DNA from: JADCRZ01 sp041751095
GTDB taxonomy: Bacteria > Bacteroidota > Bacteroidia > Chitinophagales > Chitinophagaceae
Assembly: GCA_041751095.1 (NCBI GenBank)
Contig: JBGSYC010000290.1
Location: forward strand, 1-64,000
Direction of reading: 5' to 3'
Length of the DNA: 64,000 bases
Both the position numbers and the translations under genes were made by a program. The notes beneath the pieces are model-generated. The model had not been told where the DNA came from. It searched no databases and worked only from the letters and a program-made list of their open reading frames with translations. Below, one piece after another: positions 9,260 to 18,637 of this stretch; positions within the stretch are counted from its first letter, which is position 1; every line of letters begins with the position of its first letter.

Positions 9260-12200
9260 ATGTTTAAAAAATTTATAGAAAGGCCTGTATTGGCTACAGT
9301 TGTTTCGATTTTACTGGTCATTTTGGGTGTGCTGGGATTAGTCAATTTGCCGCTGGAAAGATTCCCGGATATTGCGCCACCCGCTGTACAGGTTACCGCC
9401 TTTTATCCGGGCGCCAATGCCGAAACGGTGCTGCGTTCCGTTGCACCTTCACTGGAAGAAAGCATTAACGGTGTGGAAAATATGAGCTACATGAGCTCTA
9501 CCGCCAGCAACGATGGCTCACTGGTCATCACTGTTTATTTTAAGTTGGGTACCAATGCAGACCAGGCCGCGGTGAACGTCCAAAACCGTGTAGCCCAGGC
9601 CACCAGCCAATTGCCTTCCGAAGTAGTGCAGGCGGGCATCACTACTGCCAGGCAGCAAAACAGCCTGCTGATGGTGGTAGACCTTTATGCGGAAGACACC
9701 GCAACCTACGACCAGACCTTTCTGGCCAACTATGCCCAGATAAATATCATACCTGAAATCAAAAGGATACCTGGCGTAGGGCAGTCGATCATATTCGGAG
9801 GAAGCAAAGATTATTCGATGCGTGTGTGGCTTAATCCTGCACAGATGGCATCGTACAATTTAACTCCTAAAGATGTGATGGCTGCCATACAGGATAAAAA
9901 CCTGGAAGCTGCACCGGGTAAGTTTGGTGAGAGCAGTAATGAGGCGTTTGAATATGTGATCAAATACAAAGGAAAACTGAACCAGCCCGAAGATTATGAG
10001 AACATCGTTATAAAGTCCAATGCAGAAGGTTCTATGCTGCGCTTAAAAGATGTTGCGAGAATAGAATTTGGTGCGTATACCTATGGAAATTACACGAGGG
10101 TGAACGGCAAACCGGGAATCAATATCGCTGCCATGCAATTGTCCGGCTCTAACTCAAACGACATCCAAATAGCTATCGCTAAGCTGATGGAAAAATCATC
10201 AAAGACTTTTCCCAAAGGTGTTAAGCATTTGATTTTATACAATACAAAGGATTCCCTCGACCAGTCTATTACACAGGTGATCTATACGTTGATAGAAGCA
10301 TTTATCCTGGTGTTTATCGTGGTGTTTATCTTCCTGCAGGACTTTCGTTCTACATTGATACCGGCCATTGCGGTGCCCGTTGCAATCATAGGTACTTTCT
10401 TCTTCATGCAATTATTCGGGTTTTCAATTAACCTGCTTACCCTTTTTGCGCTGGTGCTCGCCATTGGCATTGTGGTGGATGATGCGATTGTGGTTGTAGA
10501 GGCGGTTCATGCAAAAATGGAGCACCAGCATCTGCCCGCAAAAGCCGCTACTACTGCTGCTATGCAGGAGATAACCGGAGCTATTATTTCAATAACGCTG
10601 GTGATGAGTGCAGTGTTTTTACCGGTTGGTTTTATGACGGGTTCAACAGGTGTTTTTTACAGGCAGTTTGCTTTTACTTTGGCTATTGCCATCATAATAT
10701 CAGCTATTAACGCCCTAACATTGAGCCCTGCATTAGCTGCTTTGTTTTTGAAAGAGAAACATGCTGATGGTGAGAATGAGATTACGGCGAAGAAAAGTTT
10801 CAAAGAAAAGTTTTTCGCAGGCTTTAATAAAGGGTTTAGTTCCATAACTGAAAAGTATTTAGGCAGCTTAAGGTTTTTGGTTCGTTACAAATGGGTAGGT
10901 CTTGCCGGGCTGGCCTTGGTTACACTGAGCACCATATGGATGGTGAAGAAAACACCTTCCGGATTTATCCCATCAGAGGATCAGGGCTTTATTGCTATAT
11001 CATTAGCTATGCCCGCAGGCGCTTCGCTGCAACGTACCACTGAAGTGATACAACAAACCGAACAATTGCTCAATGGCATGGAGTCAAAAAGAACCGTGAT
11101 GGGGTTATCAGGCTTCAACATGCTCACACAATCTTCAAGTCCTTCTTCGGCTGTTGCTTTTGTACTGCTGAAACAAGCAAAGGAAAGGGGAAAAGTAAAA
11201 GACATAAACGGTATTATGGATGAGGTGCGCGGAAAGCTGGCTACTGTGAAAGGTGGAAATTTCTTTGTCTTCACTTTTCCGACGGTGCCCGGTTTCAGTA
11301 ACGTTGATGGTCTTGATATGGTGCTGCAGGACAGAGGCGGAGGTAAGCTGGATAAGTTCAGCGGTGTTGCAACAAACTTTATAGGTGAACTGATGAAGCG
11401 CAAGGAGATAGCGTTTGCCTTCACATCATTCAAAGCTGATTATCCGCAGCTTGACCTCGAAGTAGACGACGTAAAGGCCGAACAGTTGGGTGTAAATGTG
11501 AAAGACATATTACAAACCTTGCAGGTTTACTTTGGTAGTGCACAGGCTTCTGATTTCAACCGGTTTGGTAAATATTACCGCGTAGTCGTTCAGGCAGATA
11601 TGGCGTCAAGAGCAGATCCTTCCTCTATCGACGGAGTGTTTGTAAAAAACCGAAGCGGCGATATGGTTCCTGTCAACACCCTTGTACAACTGAAGCGTGT
11701 TTATGGCCCTGAAACTGTTTCACGTTACAACCTGTTTAGTTCCATCGGTATCAATGCGATGGCTAAACCAGGTTTCAGTTCTGGTGATGCCATGAGGGCA
11801 GTAGAAGAAGTTGCAGCCGCCAGCTTGCCTCAGGGTTATGCCTACGAATTTTCAGGATTGACCAGGGAAGAGTTACAATCGGACGGGCAGGCGGTTATCA
11901 TATTTGGTTTGTGTTTGCTGTTCGTTTTCTTTTTACTCGCAGCCCAGTATGAGAGTTACCTTTTGCCGCTTTCCGTGATTCTTTCTATTCCGGTCGGTGT
12001 ATTTGGTGTGTTTGCAGCTATCGGTTTAACTGGTATTGAAAATAACATTTATGTACAGGTTGCACTGGTAATGCTCATCGGCTTGCTCGCAAAGAATGCG
12101 ATTCTGATCGTGGAGTTTGCGGTGCAGCGGAGACGGGCAGGCAACACATTACTGGCTTCAGCATTAGAGGCCGCAAAGCTCCGTCTTCGTCCTATCCTGA

Positions 12201-12454
12201 TGACATCACTGGCGTTTATTGTAGGATTAATACCGATGATGCGTGCCGATGGCCCGTCAGCGCTGGGTAATCATTCCATCAGCATCGGGGGAGCAGGCGG
12301 CATGTTTACAGGAGTGATTCTGGGGCTGTTTATCATACCCGTTCTCTTTATCATTTTCCAGTATTTGCAGGAGAAAATAACCGGGGTGCCGCAGATAACT
12401 ATACCACCTCATCATATCGGGCCGATACATCCTTCCAATGCTGCATTGGTTTAA
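9260..12454 (+). CDS. RND multidrug efflux permease, HAE1 (AcrB-like) family
   Basis: This 1064-residue inner-membrane proton/drug antiporter is slightly longer than AcrB. It has the standard twofold repeat of 12 membrane segments with two large periplasmic loops. It starts with FIERPVLATV in the first membrane helix. The proton-relay pair Asp407-Asp408 in TM4 (GIVVDDAIVVVE) falls at the same numbers as in AcrB, and the TM10 Lys (Lys945, in LLAKNAILIVEF) is present. This points to drug or hydrophobic export rather than metal export. With the adaptor upstream and the TolC-like protein downstream it makes a complete tripartite pump, probably under the upstream TetR regulator. Confidence 0.96.
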   Translation: MFKKFIERPVLATVVSILLVILGVLGLVNLPLERFPDIAPPAVQVTAFYPGANAETVLRSVAPSLEESINGVENMSYMSSTASNDGSLVITVYFKLGTNADQAAVNVQNRVAQATSQLPSEVVQAGITTARQQNSLLMVVDLYAEDTATYDQTFLANYAQINIIPEIKRIPGVGQSIIFGGSKDYSMRVWLNPAQMASYNLTPKDVMAAIQDKNLEAAPGKFGESSNEAFEYVIKYKGKLNQPEDYENIVIKSNAEGSMLRLKDVARIEFGAYTYGNYTRVNGKPGINIAAMQLSGSNSNDIQIAIAKLMEKSSKTFPKGVKHLILYNTKDSLDQSITQVIYTLIEAFILVFIVVFIFLQDFRSTLIPAIAVPVAIIGTFFFMQLFGFSINLLTLFALVLAIGIVVDDAIVVVEAVHAKMEHQHLPAKAATTAAMQEITGAIISITLVMSAVFLPVGFMTGSTGVFYRQFAFTLAIAIIISAINALTLSPALAALFLKEKHADGENEITAKKSFKEKFFAGFNKGFSSITEKYLGSLRFLVRYKWVGLAGLALVTLSTIWMVKKTPSGFIPSEDQGFIAISLAMPAGASLQRTTEVIQQTEQLLNGMESKRTVMGLSGFNMLTQSSSPSSAVAFVLLKQAKERGKVKDINGIMDEVRGKLATVKGGNFFVFTFPTVPGFSNVDGLDMVLQDRGGGKLDKFSGVATNFIGELMKRKEIAFAFTSFKADYPQLDLEVDDVKAEQLGVNVKDILQTLQVYFGSAQASDFNRFGKYYRVVVQADMASRADPSSIDGVFVKNRSGDMVPVNTLVQLKRVYGPETVSRYNLFSSIGINAMAKPGFSSGDAMRAVEEVAAASLPQGYAYEFSGLTREELQSDGQAVIIFGLCLLFVFFLLAAQYESYLLPLSVILSIPVGVFGVFAAIGLTGIENNIYVQVALVMLIGLLAKNAILIVEFAVQRRRAGNTLLASALEAAKLRLRPILMTSLAFIVGLIPMMRADGPSALGNHSISIGGAGGMFTGVILGLFIIPVLFIIFQYLQEKITGVPQITIPPHHIGPIHPSNAALV

Positions 12455-12581
12455 CGATGAGATTAAGAGAGACATTTTAATAACGCAGTTTGGAATGAAA
12501 GCTATATCTGCTATAAGAAGATGGTGAATTAGTGAATGACACCACAGGTAATAAAAATAAAAAGATATCAAAATAAATAAC

Positions 12582-13994
12582 ATGACCAGAATTAAAAAAA
12601 ATGTATTGTTTATCCTGCTACCTGTAGTGTTAGCTGCATGTAATATTTCGAAGGATATTGAAAAGCCGGCAGCAGCACTGCCGGTAAGCTTTCGAAATGC
12701 AACAGCCGGGCAAGCACCGGGTATTGCAGGTGTGCCATGGAAGCGATTTTATACCGACGCTTCATTGCAAAAGCTGATTGACAAGACTATTGCAAAAAAC
12801 TACGATATGCAACTGGCACTAAAAAATATTGAAGCTTCGCAATTACTATTGAGACAGACCAGGTGGGCTTACCTGCCGGATGCCAGGCTACAGGTAAAAG
12901 CTAATTCCAACCGCCCTTCCGATAACAGTCTGAATGGATTAAGTGTCAAGTCTTTTTTAGGAAGCACCCATGTAGAAGATTATTCAGCCAGCATAGCCTT
13001 GTCGTGGGAAGCAGATATCTGGGGCAAAATAAAAAACCAGAAAGCAAGCGCATTGGCCGGATACCTGCAAACCGAAGAAGCCAGAAACGCAATACAGACA
13101 AACCTGATAGCCAGTGTGTCGCAAGGCTATTATAGTTTATTAATGCTGGATGCACAGCTGGCGATCGCACAAAAAAACATTGCTTTAAACGATAGTACTT
13201 TACGGATAATCAGGCTTCAGTACACAGCCGGGCAGGTAACTGCATTAGCCGTTCAGCAGGCAGAAGCGCAACAGTTGACCGCCGCCGCACTGGTGCCGCA
13301 ACTTGAACAAGACATCACCGTTCAGGAAAATGCGTTAAGCACTTTAGCAGGCGAACTGCCTGGCATAATACACAGAAATAATTTGTTGAACCAGGTGGAC
13401 ATCGTTGATGGTTTGTCTGCCGGTGTTCCTGCTGAAATGGTTAGCCGCAGACCCGATGTTAAGAGATATGAACTTGCCTTGCACATTGCAAATGCTCAGG
13501 TTGGTATTGCCAGGGCAAATATGTATCCGGTATTAAATATCACGGCAAATGTTGGTCTCAATTCATTTAAAACAAGCAACTGGTTCAATCTTCCGGCATC
13601 GCTGTTTGGTGTTGTTGCGGGAGGCCTGGTACAGCCCCTGCTTCAAAGAAAGCAGCTTACGACAGCATACGGATTGGCAAAAGTTGACAGGGAAAAAACA
13701 GTAATACTGTTCAGGCAATCGGTGTTGAATGCAGTGGGTGAAGTGTCGGATGCATTGGTCAAAATTGAAAAGCTGCAAACTGAGAAAAGCATCGTAGTCC
13801 GGCGCGTAAACACCTTGCAAAAGGCAATATCAAACGCCAATATGTTATTTAAGACGGGTATGGCAAACTACCTTGAAGTAATCACTGCGCAAGCCAGTGT
13901 ATTGCAAAGTGAACTGGAACTGGCCGCGTTAACACGCGAACAATTAAGTGCAAAGGTTGAGTTGTACAGGTCGCTGGGCGGCGGGTGGAAGTAG
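12582..13994 (+). CDS. TolC/NodT-family outer-membrane efflux lipoprotein
   Basis: A 470-residue outer-membrane factor with a lipoprotein signal (PVVLAACN, Cys near residue 20). It has the two repeated TolC halves: long helical hairpins (for example SWEADIWGKIKNQKASALAG near residue 140 and GMANYLEVITAQASVL near 430) and short beta strands between them. RRPDVKRYELALHIANAQVG near residue 290 is the typical NodT signature. It is the channel through which the upstream RND pump exports, and it lies 127 bases after the permease in the same direction. Confidence 0.94.
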   Translation: MTRIKKNVLFILLPVVLAACNISKDIEKPAAALPVSFRNATAGQAPGIAGVPWKRFYTDASLQKLIDKTIAKNYDMQLALKNIEASQLLLRQTRWAYLPDARLQVKANSNRPSDNSLNGLSVKSFLGSTHVEDYSASIALSWEADIWGKIKNQKASALAGYLQTEEARNAIQTNLIASVSQGYYSLLMLDAQLAIAQKNIALNDSTLRIIRLQYTAGQVTALAVQQAEAQQLTAAALVPQLEQDITVQENALSTLAGELPGIIHRNNLLNQVDIVDGLSAGVPAEMVSRRPDVKRYELALHIANAQVGIARANMYPVLNITANVGLNSFKTSNWFNLPASLFGVVAGGLVQPLLQRKQLTTAYGLAKVDREKTVILFRQSVLNAVGEVSDALVKIEKLQTEKSIVVRRVNTLQKAISNANMLFKTGMANYLEVITAQASVLQSELELAALTREQLSAKVELYRSLGGGWK

Positions 13995-14930
13995 AAGCAA
14001 AGCCATGACCCAAGGGAAATACAGAAAAGGAACGAACGAAACATAAAATTACAACTGCCGTCGGGGCGGGACTAAAAAAATCCATGATGAAACATTTATC
14101 TCAATGTATAGCATTGAATGTGCCTGCAGCAGGCTCGCTTCAGATAATTGCAAGGATAGTATCGGTGTTTATCTTCCTGAAGATGTCAGTGACCTCGCTT
14201 CCGGCAAGAATGGGCCGGAAAGGCGGAAAGAAAAGTCTGATGAGGTTGGAAAAAAATGTGTGGGCGATAGAATAGAATTTTAAGCCGTAAGCAGAATGGT
14301 CATTCGTCTTATTGCAGTTGATCGCATCGCTCCGCTTCTTTACCAACGTTGCCCATCGTCTGGCAAGGAACATCACCGTGCGCCCGTCGTCCTTATGAAA
14401 GCGCATACAGACAGGTACATTTGACTTACAGACATTGTATGCCTGTTGCCGTAGGGGTTTGTGTAATGAAATAAATATGAAGGATGTAAAATACAAGTCA
14501 TTAAAAAAGCACGGGGATGTGAATTGAATGAGTGTAAAAGTCAAATTTAAAATAAACGCCTTTCTGACATATCATAACGCTATCCGAACATTCCTGCCCT
14601 GCTTATTTAGACTGAATTTTGTGTTGTGCTTCACGGGGAAAATAGTTATAGAAAAAATGTTGTCCCGGAAAATATAAATCATGCTGAAAGCTTTAACGGT
14701 CGCAGGAGTATCCCTCCGGCGAGGGCAGGGGTGGGTAAAATTTCCGGATATAAACACCATTTCAGTTTAGTAGAAATAGTTACAGAAATATATAAAAAAC
14801 AAAAACAATGAAAGAATCAGGAGACAGTAGTCCACCAAAGAAAAAGCTGCAAGGCGGTAACCAGGCAGCTTCATGAAATCAATTCAGAACAGGTAAATAT
14901 TCCAAATTATTAATCTCAAAATTAAAAGTA
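13995..14930. other. 0.9 kb gap, no firm gene
   Basis: No known protein is found. A 134-codon minus-strand frame at 14140-14544 and a 63-codon plus-strand frame at 14084-14275 overlap each other and neither has a recognisable motif. A 22-codon frame at 14808-14876 (MKESGDSSPPKKKLQGG...) follows an A-rich leader of the kind Bacteroidetes genes have, so a small peptide is possible but unproven. The rest probably holds the promoter of the barrel protein. Confidence 0.4.
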
Positions 14931-15581
14931 ATGAAAAAGTATTTTATTTATGCATTTGCAGGTTTGGCAATCTTTAATACAGCCACTGCACAAAAGGGTT
15001 TTTCCATAAGCGTTAAAGCAACTCCGCAGTTTAGTTTTCTCCAGAACGAAGATGACAACAACAATATTCGTTACGATCGCCAAACAACATTTAACACCAA
15101 CTTTGGAGTAGGTGCGGGTTATAACTTCCATAAAAATATGGGCGTGGGGCTGGATGTACTTTACTCCCTTCAGGGGGAGCGCTATGAAGCGAATAACACG
15201 GAGTACAACCAAAAAGTGAATTATGTAAAGGTACCGGTGTATTTCACGTATAATTCTGATGCTTCTAAACCAGTTTCGTTTATAGGTAAAGTGGGGCCAC
15301 AGGTAAGCTTTTTGGCAAGCTCCAAACTCACTGAGGATGATGGTGATGATATTAAAGGCGACACAAAAGACAGTTATAAGACGGCCACGCTTGGTGGAGC
15401 GGCACTCGCAGGAGCACAATTCAGGTTAGCACCTGATTTATTTTTAACTACAGCAGTTCGTTTCGACTCTGATTTTACTAATGCAGAGGACGAAGACTAC
15501 TTTGGTTATGTACAAGGCAGAGCAAAGACATACAACATCACAACGGGGCTGGAGGTGGGGCTCAAATTAAGGCTTCATTAA
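14931..15581 (+). CDS. Outer-membrane beta-barrel protein (PorT-like / OMP_b-brl_2)
   Basis: A 216-residue exported protein with a classic signal peptide ending in ATAQ (about residue 20) followed by KGFSISVKATPQFSFL. Alternating hydrophobic strands run through the chain: GAGYNFHKNMGVGLDVLYSLQGERY, VKVPVYFTYN, FIGKVGPQVSFL, and a terminal strand NITTGLEVGLKLRLH ending in an aromatic/basic tail. This is the pattern of small 8-strand Bacteroidetes barrels of unknown role. It stands alone and is followed by a strong terminator. Acidic loops (EDDNNN, EDDGDD) may bind cations, but that is inference. Confidence 0.85.
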   Translation: MKKYFIYAFAGLAIFNTATAQKGFSISVKATPQFSFLQNEDDNNNIRYDRQTTFNTNFGVGAGYNFHKNMGVGLDVLYSLQGERYEANNTEYNQKVNYVKVPVYFTYNSDASKPVSFIGKVGPQVSFLASSKLTEDDGDDIKGDTKDSYKTATLGGAALAGAQFRLAPDLFLTTAVRFDSDFTNAEDEDYFGYVQGRAKTYNITTGLEVGLKLRLH

Positions 15582-15647
15582 GCACTTTCTACTTTATATA
15601 TCACGTCGTGTGTTTTGGTGAGGTATATTGGTTCCATTGGTATGCCT

Positions 15648-15682
15648 GATAAAAGGGGAGCTTGTCTCCCCTTTATCTTTTT
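15648..15682 (+). terminator. Intrinsic terminator between convergent genes
   Basis: GATAAAAGGGGAG pairs with CTCCCCTTTATC (one bulged base) around a 5-base loop and is followed by five T residues. It lies after the barrel-protein gene and 25 bases before the end of the convergent racemase-like gene, so it may also stop transcription from the minus strand. Confidence 0.7.
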
Positions 15683-15706
15683 AAGAATTTCGACAATAGT
15701 GAAGAT

Positions 15707-16540
15707 CTACATTTTTCCTGTTACCTGCCTTAATACTTCTCCTGCTTTTTTAAACCCTGTTTCTGCACTGTTTAATACAGGTACGCCAAACGCAGCGATA
15801 GCGTCAGGATATGAAAAAGCAAATACGCTCATTGATAGTTGTGCCAGAACTACAATATCAACCTTATTTTCGTGCTGTGCTGACCGGATAGCTGCTGCAA
15901 TGGCTTCATTGTGTTCTGCAATACGGCCTTCGCCTAACAGGTGAAACGCTTCTTCAACAGTTGCTCCCGTAAAGCTTACGGGCATGCCCAGGCGGTCTGC
16001 AGTTTCTTTCAATAAATCCTGGGTGCTTTGAACGGTAGGGCCATGCGTGGCAATTACCAATATGTTGCCTCCGTTTTGTACAGCTTCTTCCATCATTGCT
16101 TCATCGATCTGTATAACAGGAACGCCATAACTTTTCATTTGCGTGGACACCTGGTTAAAGGCCCTGTTCATTGTAGAACAGGAAACCAGGATGGCGTCTA
16201 CTTTTACAAGATCAAAAAGATCTTTTGCATAGTTGGCAAGTAAGTCGATGTTTATCTGAGGAGGGCAATTTTCACCGGCCTCATGTGCCTGCATAAAGTT
16301 TAATTGAACAGCTTCATTGCCTGCATTCACAATCTTGACTCCGGGCAACAGGGATTTCCCAAAATAAGTGGACCATAAACTTACCCACGAGGAACCATTA
16401 ACAACACCTAATTTTTTCCCCACAAGCTCAGGGTCAGTTCCCGGCTCATTGCGTAGCGAAGGCACTCCTGTTACTTTCATGTAGTAACTAAATAATGTAA
16501 TGGGGTCTACATTAAAAGTATTATATAAATTATTATGCAT
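15707..16540 (-). CDS. Asp/Glu/hydantoin-racemase superfamily protein, one catalytic Cys
   Basis: A 277-residue cytosolic protein with the two-domain fold of aspartate/glutamate and hydantoin racemases: LGVVNGSS early, VDAILVSCSTMNRAF for the first catalytic loop, ILVIATHGPTVQST at the start of the second half, and VDIVVLAQLSMSVF for the second loop. True racemases use two Cys. Here the first is present (SCSTM) but the second loop has Gln-Leu-Ser instead, and no Cys follows. One-base relatives include decarboxylases and isomerases, so a lyase or isomerase is as likely as a racemase. It is the last gene of a minus-strand operon with an MFS transporter, a GntR regulator and a DUF1537 kinase, so its substrate is probably an acid sugar or related acid. 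Confidence 0.82.
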   Translation of the reverse strand: MHNNLYNTFNVDPITLFSYYMKVTGVPSLRNEPGTDPELVGKKLGVVNGSSWVSLWSTYFGKSLLPGVKIVNAGNEAVQLNFMQAHEAGENCPPQINIDLLANYAKDLFDLVKVDAILVSCSTMNRAFNQVSTQMKSYGVPVIQIDEAMMEEAVQNGGNILVIATHGPTVQSTQDLLKETADRLGMPVSFTGATVEEAFHLLGEGRIAEHNEAIAAAIRSAQHENKVDIVVLAQLSMSVFAFSYPDAIAAFGVPVLNSAETGFKKAGEVLRQVTGKM

Positions 16541-16576
16541 TTTTTTTCAATAAAGGTTATCCGTTAAATTTTTATT

Positions 16577-17857
16577 TCATTTTACCTGTAGCCACTTGGA
16601 GCGCAGCAGTAAAAAAACTATAGCTATAGAAAAGGTAAAGAATGCTGCCAACAGCAAAAATATTCCATTATAACCACCTGTTTGCTGTGTGAGCGCACCA
16701 ACTTTCTGAATGACGTACGCACTAAAGCCCGTTTCTGCAAATCCTATCAGAGCTGCCACTGTAGCGATACGTGCCGGAAGCACGTCCTGCTTGAAGGCCT
16801 GCTGATTGGCCTGCCATGCTGCTAATCCGAAAATATAAATGCACAAAAGAAGTATGGCATTCCCTATCGAGTGAACGTGTGGAAGACCCAGTATCGACAT
16901 CATGAGCACATAGCTTATTGCAATGACTAATTTCCTGCTTGTAAGTACTGTAAACTTTCTTTTTGACAACCACCATACCATGGCGCCGCTCAGCCACAAT
17001 CCCAGGTCTTGCATAAAATAAATCAAGGTAAGCCTGTTTCCCAGCGCCTGGTCATACGAAACATTCCAGGTCTGTGTAAAAAAAGAAGGAAGCCATTGAG
17101 ACATAAAGTACCAGCCCGGCATAATACCCACTCCAATTAGAGCAACACCCCAAAAAGCAGGCGATACGAAAATATCACGGATTGAATCACCTTTATCATC
17201 GCTGCCGGAATTGCTTTTTTCAGCAGAAGGCCAGTTTAATGCTCTTTGTTTAAAATTTCTGAATATGAGCAGCCATGGGATCAGCCAGAAAAAACCCAGT
17301 GCTCCGGTAAAGAAAAAACTATACCGCCAGTTATAGTTTGTTGAAAAATAAATTACCAGCTTAGGTGCAATTAAGGTGGCAAATACTGCCCCGCTGTTAA
17401 AAATTCCAGCTGCAAGACTGCGTTCACGTGGTGGAAAGATTCTGGCTATAATTAATAAACAGAGCGGAAAATTGGCAGCTTCGAATACTCCCAAAATATA
17501 GCGTAGCACTAAAATTTGATTGTAAGTATCTGCAAATCCTACGAGCAGGGTGCTGATCGTCCACCCCATAACAATCACAGGGAAGAACAGCCTGATGTTG
17601 TTGATCCTGTCTAACAAAGGACCAATAAATAAGTGGGCAAATGCATAAGCAAATACAAAGGCAGCAAGTAATTTTCCTCTTAGTTCATTGGTGAGATTAA
17701 ATTCTTTACTGATCGGATCAATGGCAACACTTAACGTTTGCCTGTCAAAATAATTAAGAAACGTCGCCAGGAATAAGGTGCCAAGTACCCACCACCTCCA
17801 CGTACGATCAGGCAGGCGCTGATTTGCTGAAGGCGGCGTTTCCCTGAAAGACGTCAT
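16577..17857 (-). CDS. MFS transporter, anion:cation symporter (hexuronate-type) family
   Basis: A 426-residue inner-membrane transporter with about 12 hydrophobic segments. The first loop NYFDRQTLSVAIDPISKEF is the hallmark of the ACS family (ExuT, GudP and relatives), which import hexuronates, aldarates, tartrate or tetronates with a cation. It lies 36 bases before the racemase-like gene and 16 bases after the GntR gene, so all are surely co-transcribed. An organic acid or acid sugar is the likely cargo; the exact one cannot be read from sequence. Confidence 0.92.
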   Translation of the reverse strand: MTSFRETPPSANQRLPDRTWRWWVLGTLFLATFLNYFDRQTLSVAIDPISKEFNLTNELRGKLLAAFVFAYAFAHLFIGPLLDRINNIRLFFPVIVMGWTISTLLVGFADTYNQILVLRYILGVFEAANFPLCLLIIARIFPPRERSLAAGIFNSGAVFATLIAPKLVIYFSTNYNWRYSFFFTGALGFFWLIPWLLIFRNFKQRALNWPSAEKSNSGSDDKGDSIRDIFVSPAFWGVALIGVGIMPGWYFMSQWLPSFFTQTWNVSYDQALGNRLTLIYFMQDLGLWLSGAMVWWLSKRKFTVLTSRKLVIAISYVLMMSILGLPHVHSIGNAILLLCIYIFGLAAWQANQQAFKQDVLPARIATVAALIGFAETGFSAYVIQKVGALTQQTGGYNGIFLLLAAFFTFSIAIVFLLLRSKWLQVK

Positions 17858-17873
17858 TCCTTGTTGTATATAT

Positions 17874-18599
17874 TTAAGAATAGTAATTAAATATCTTTAG
17901 AAGCTTTATCAGCTCCCTGCGCAGGTTCTCCATATGCTCCTTCATAGCTTCTTCGGCAAGAACCGGATTGCGGTTAAGAATAGCCAAAACAAATCGCTCA
18001 TGTTCACCAACCGCTTTTTCAATTCGTCCTTCTATCGTCAGTATGCCTACTTTCCACCGGTGCCACTGGGTGTTCAGATTTTTAATGATCTCTTCACTTT
18101 TTCTGCTTTTAGCCATTTTAAACAACGTACCATGTAAACGTTTGTCGATGTCCAGCCATTTATGTAGCACCGCTTCTGATTCCCTCTCATTTTTATTTGG
18201 AAGTATTTGCGACACAAATACTTTCATCTCATCCAGTATTTTCTCCAGCACTTCAAAATCTTTCTCCTCACCCCTTATCGCCGCCCACTTTGCTATACCG
18301 CCTTCGATAGAAACTTTTATATCGAAAATTTCATCCACCTGTTTTATGGAAAACACGAATACACTTTTACGCCCGTTATTTGTTTCTATCAACCCTCTCT
18401 CCTCTAACTTTTTGAGCGCCTCTCTTACGGGTGTACGGCCAATATTCAATCTTTCCGAAAGAGAAGTTTCAGTAACCATCTCCCCGGGTTTGATTTCAGA
18501 GGTTAATATCAGTTTCTCAATAATTTCATACGCCTCTTCCCGGGCTTTCTTTGATTGTTTAGGTAAGCCTTCTTGCTTTTTCTCTTTCACATTTTTCAT
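17874..18599 (-). CDS. GntR-family regulator with FCD domain
   Basis: A 241-residue regulator of the FadR subfamily. The winged helix-turn-helix covers about residues 20-85 (MVTETSLSERLNIGRTPVREALKKLEERGLIE). The all-helical FCD ligand domain follows (about 100-235), with His-containing helices suited to metal and carboxylate binding (KRLHGTLF, VGEHERF). FCD regulators usually sense organic acids or sugar acids. It is third from the end of the minus-strand operon and most likely controls it together with the divergent transketolase/SusCD block. Two ATTGTAT repeats in the divergent promoter are candidate sites. The N-terminal tail is very rich in Lys. Confidence 0.92.
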   Translation of the reverse strand: MKNVKEKKQEGLPKQSKKAREEAYEIIEKLILTSEIKPGEMVTETSLSERLNIGRTPVREALKKLEERGLIETNNGRKSVFVFSIKQVDEIFDIKVSIEGGIAKWAAIRGEEKDFEVLEKILDEMKVFVSQILPNKNERESEAVLHKWLDIDKRLHGTLFKMAKSRKSEEIIKNLNTQWHRWKVGILTIEGRIEKAVGEHERFVLAILNRNPVLAEEAMKEHMENLRRELIKLLKIFNYYS

Positions 18600-18637
18600 T
18601 TTATGCCAGTTGAGTTATGCATTGGTAACATAGAACT

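Noticed and set aside
14140..14544. 134-codon minus-strand open frame
   Set aside because: Composition is rich in Phe/Ile/Cys without domain pattern and it overlaps another short frame; no leader recognisable.
17968..18633. 221-codon plus-strand frame opposite the GntR gene
   Set aside because: It is antisense to a clear GntR/FCD protein and is low-complexity Ser/Phe-rich, as expected for a shadow frame.
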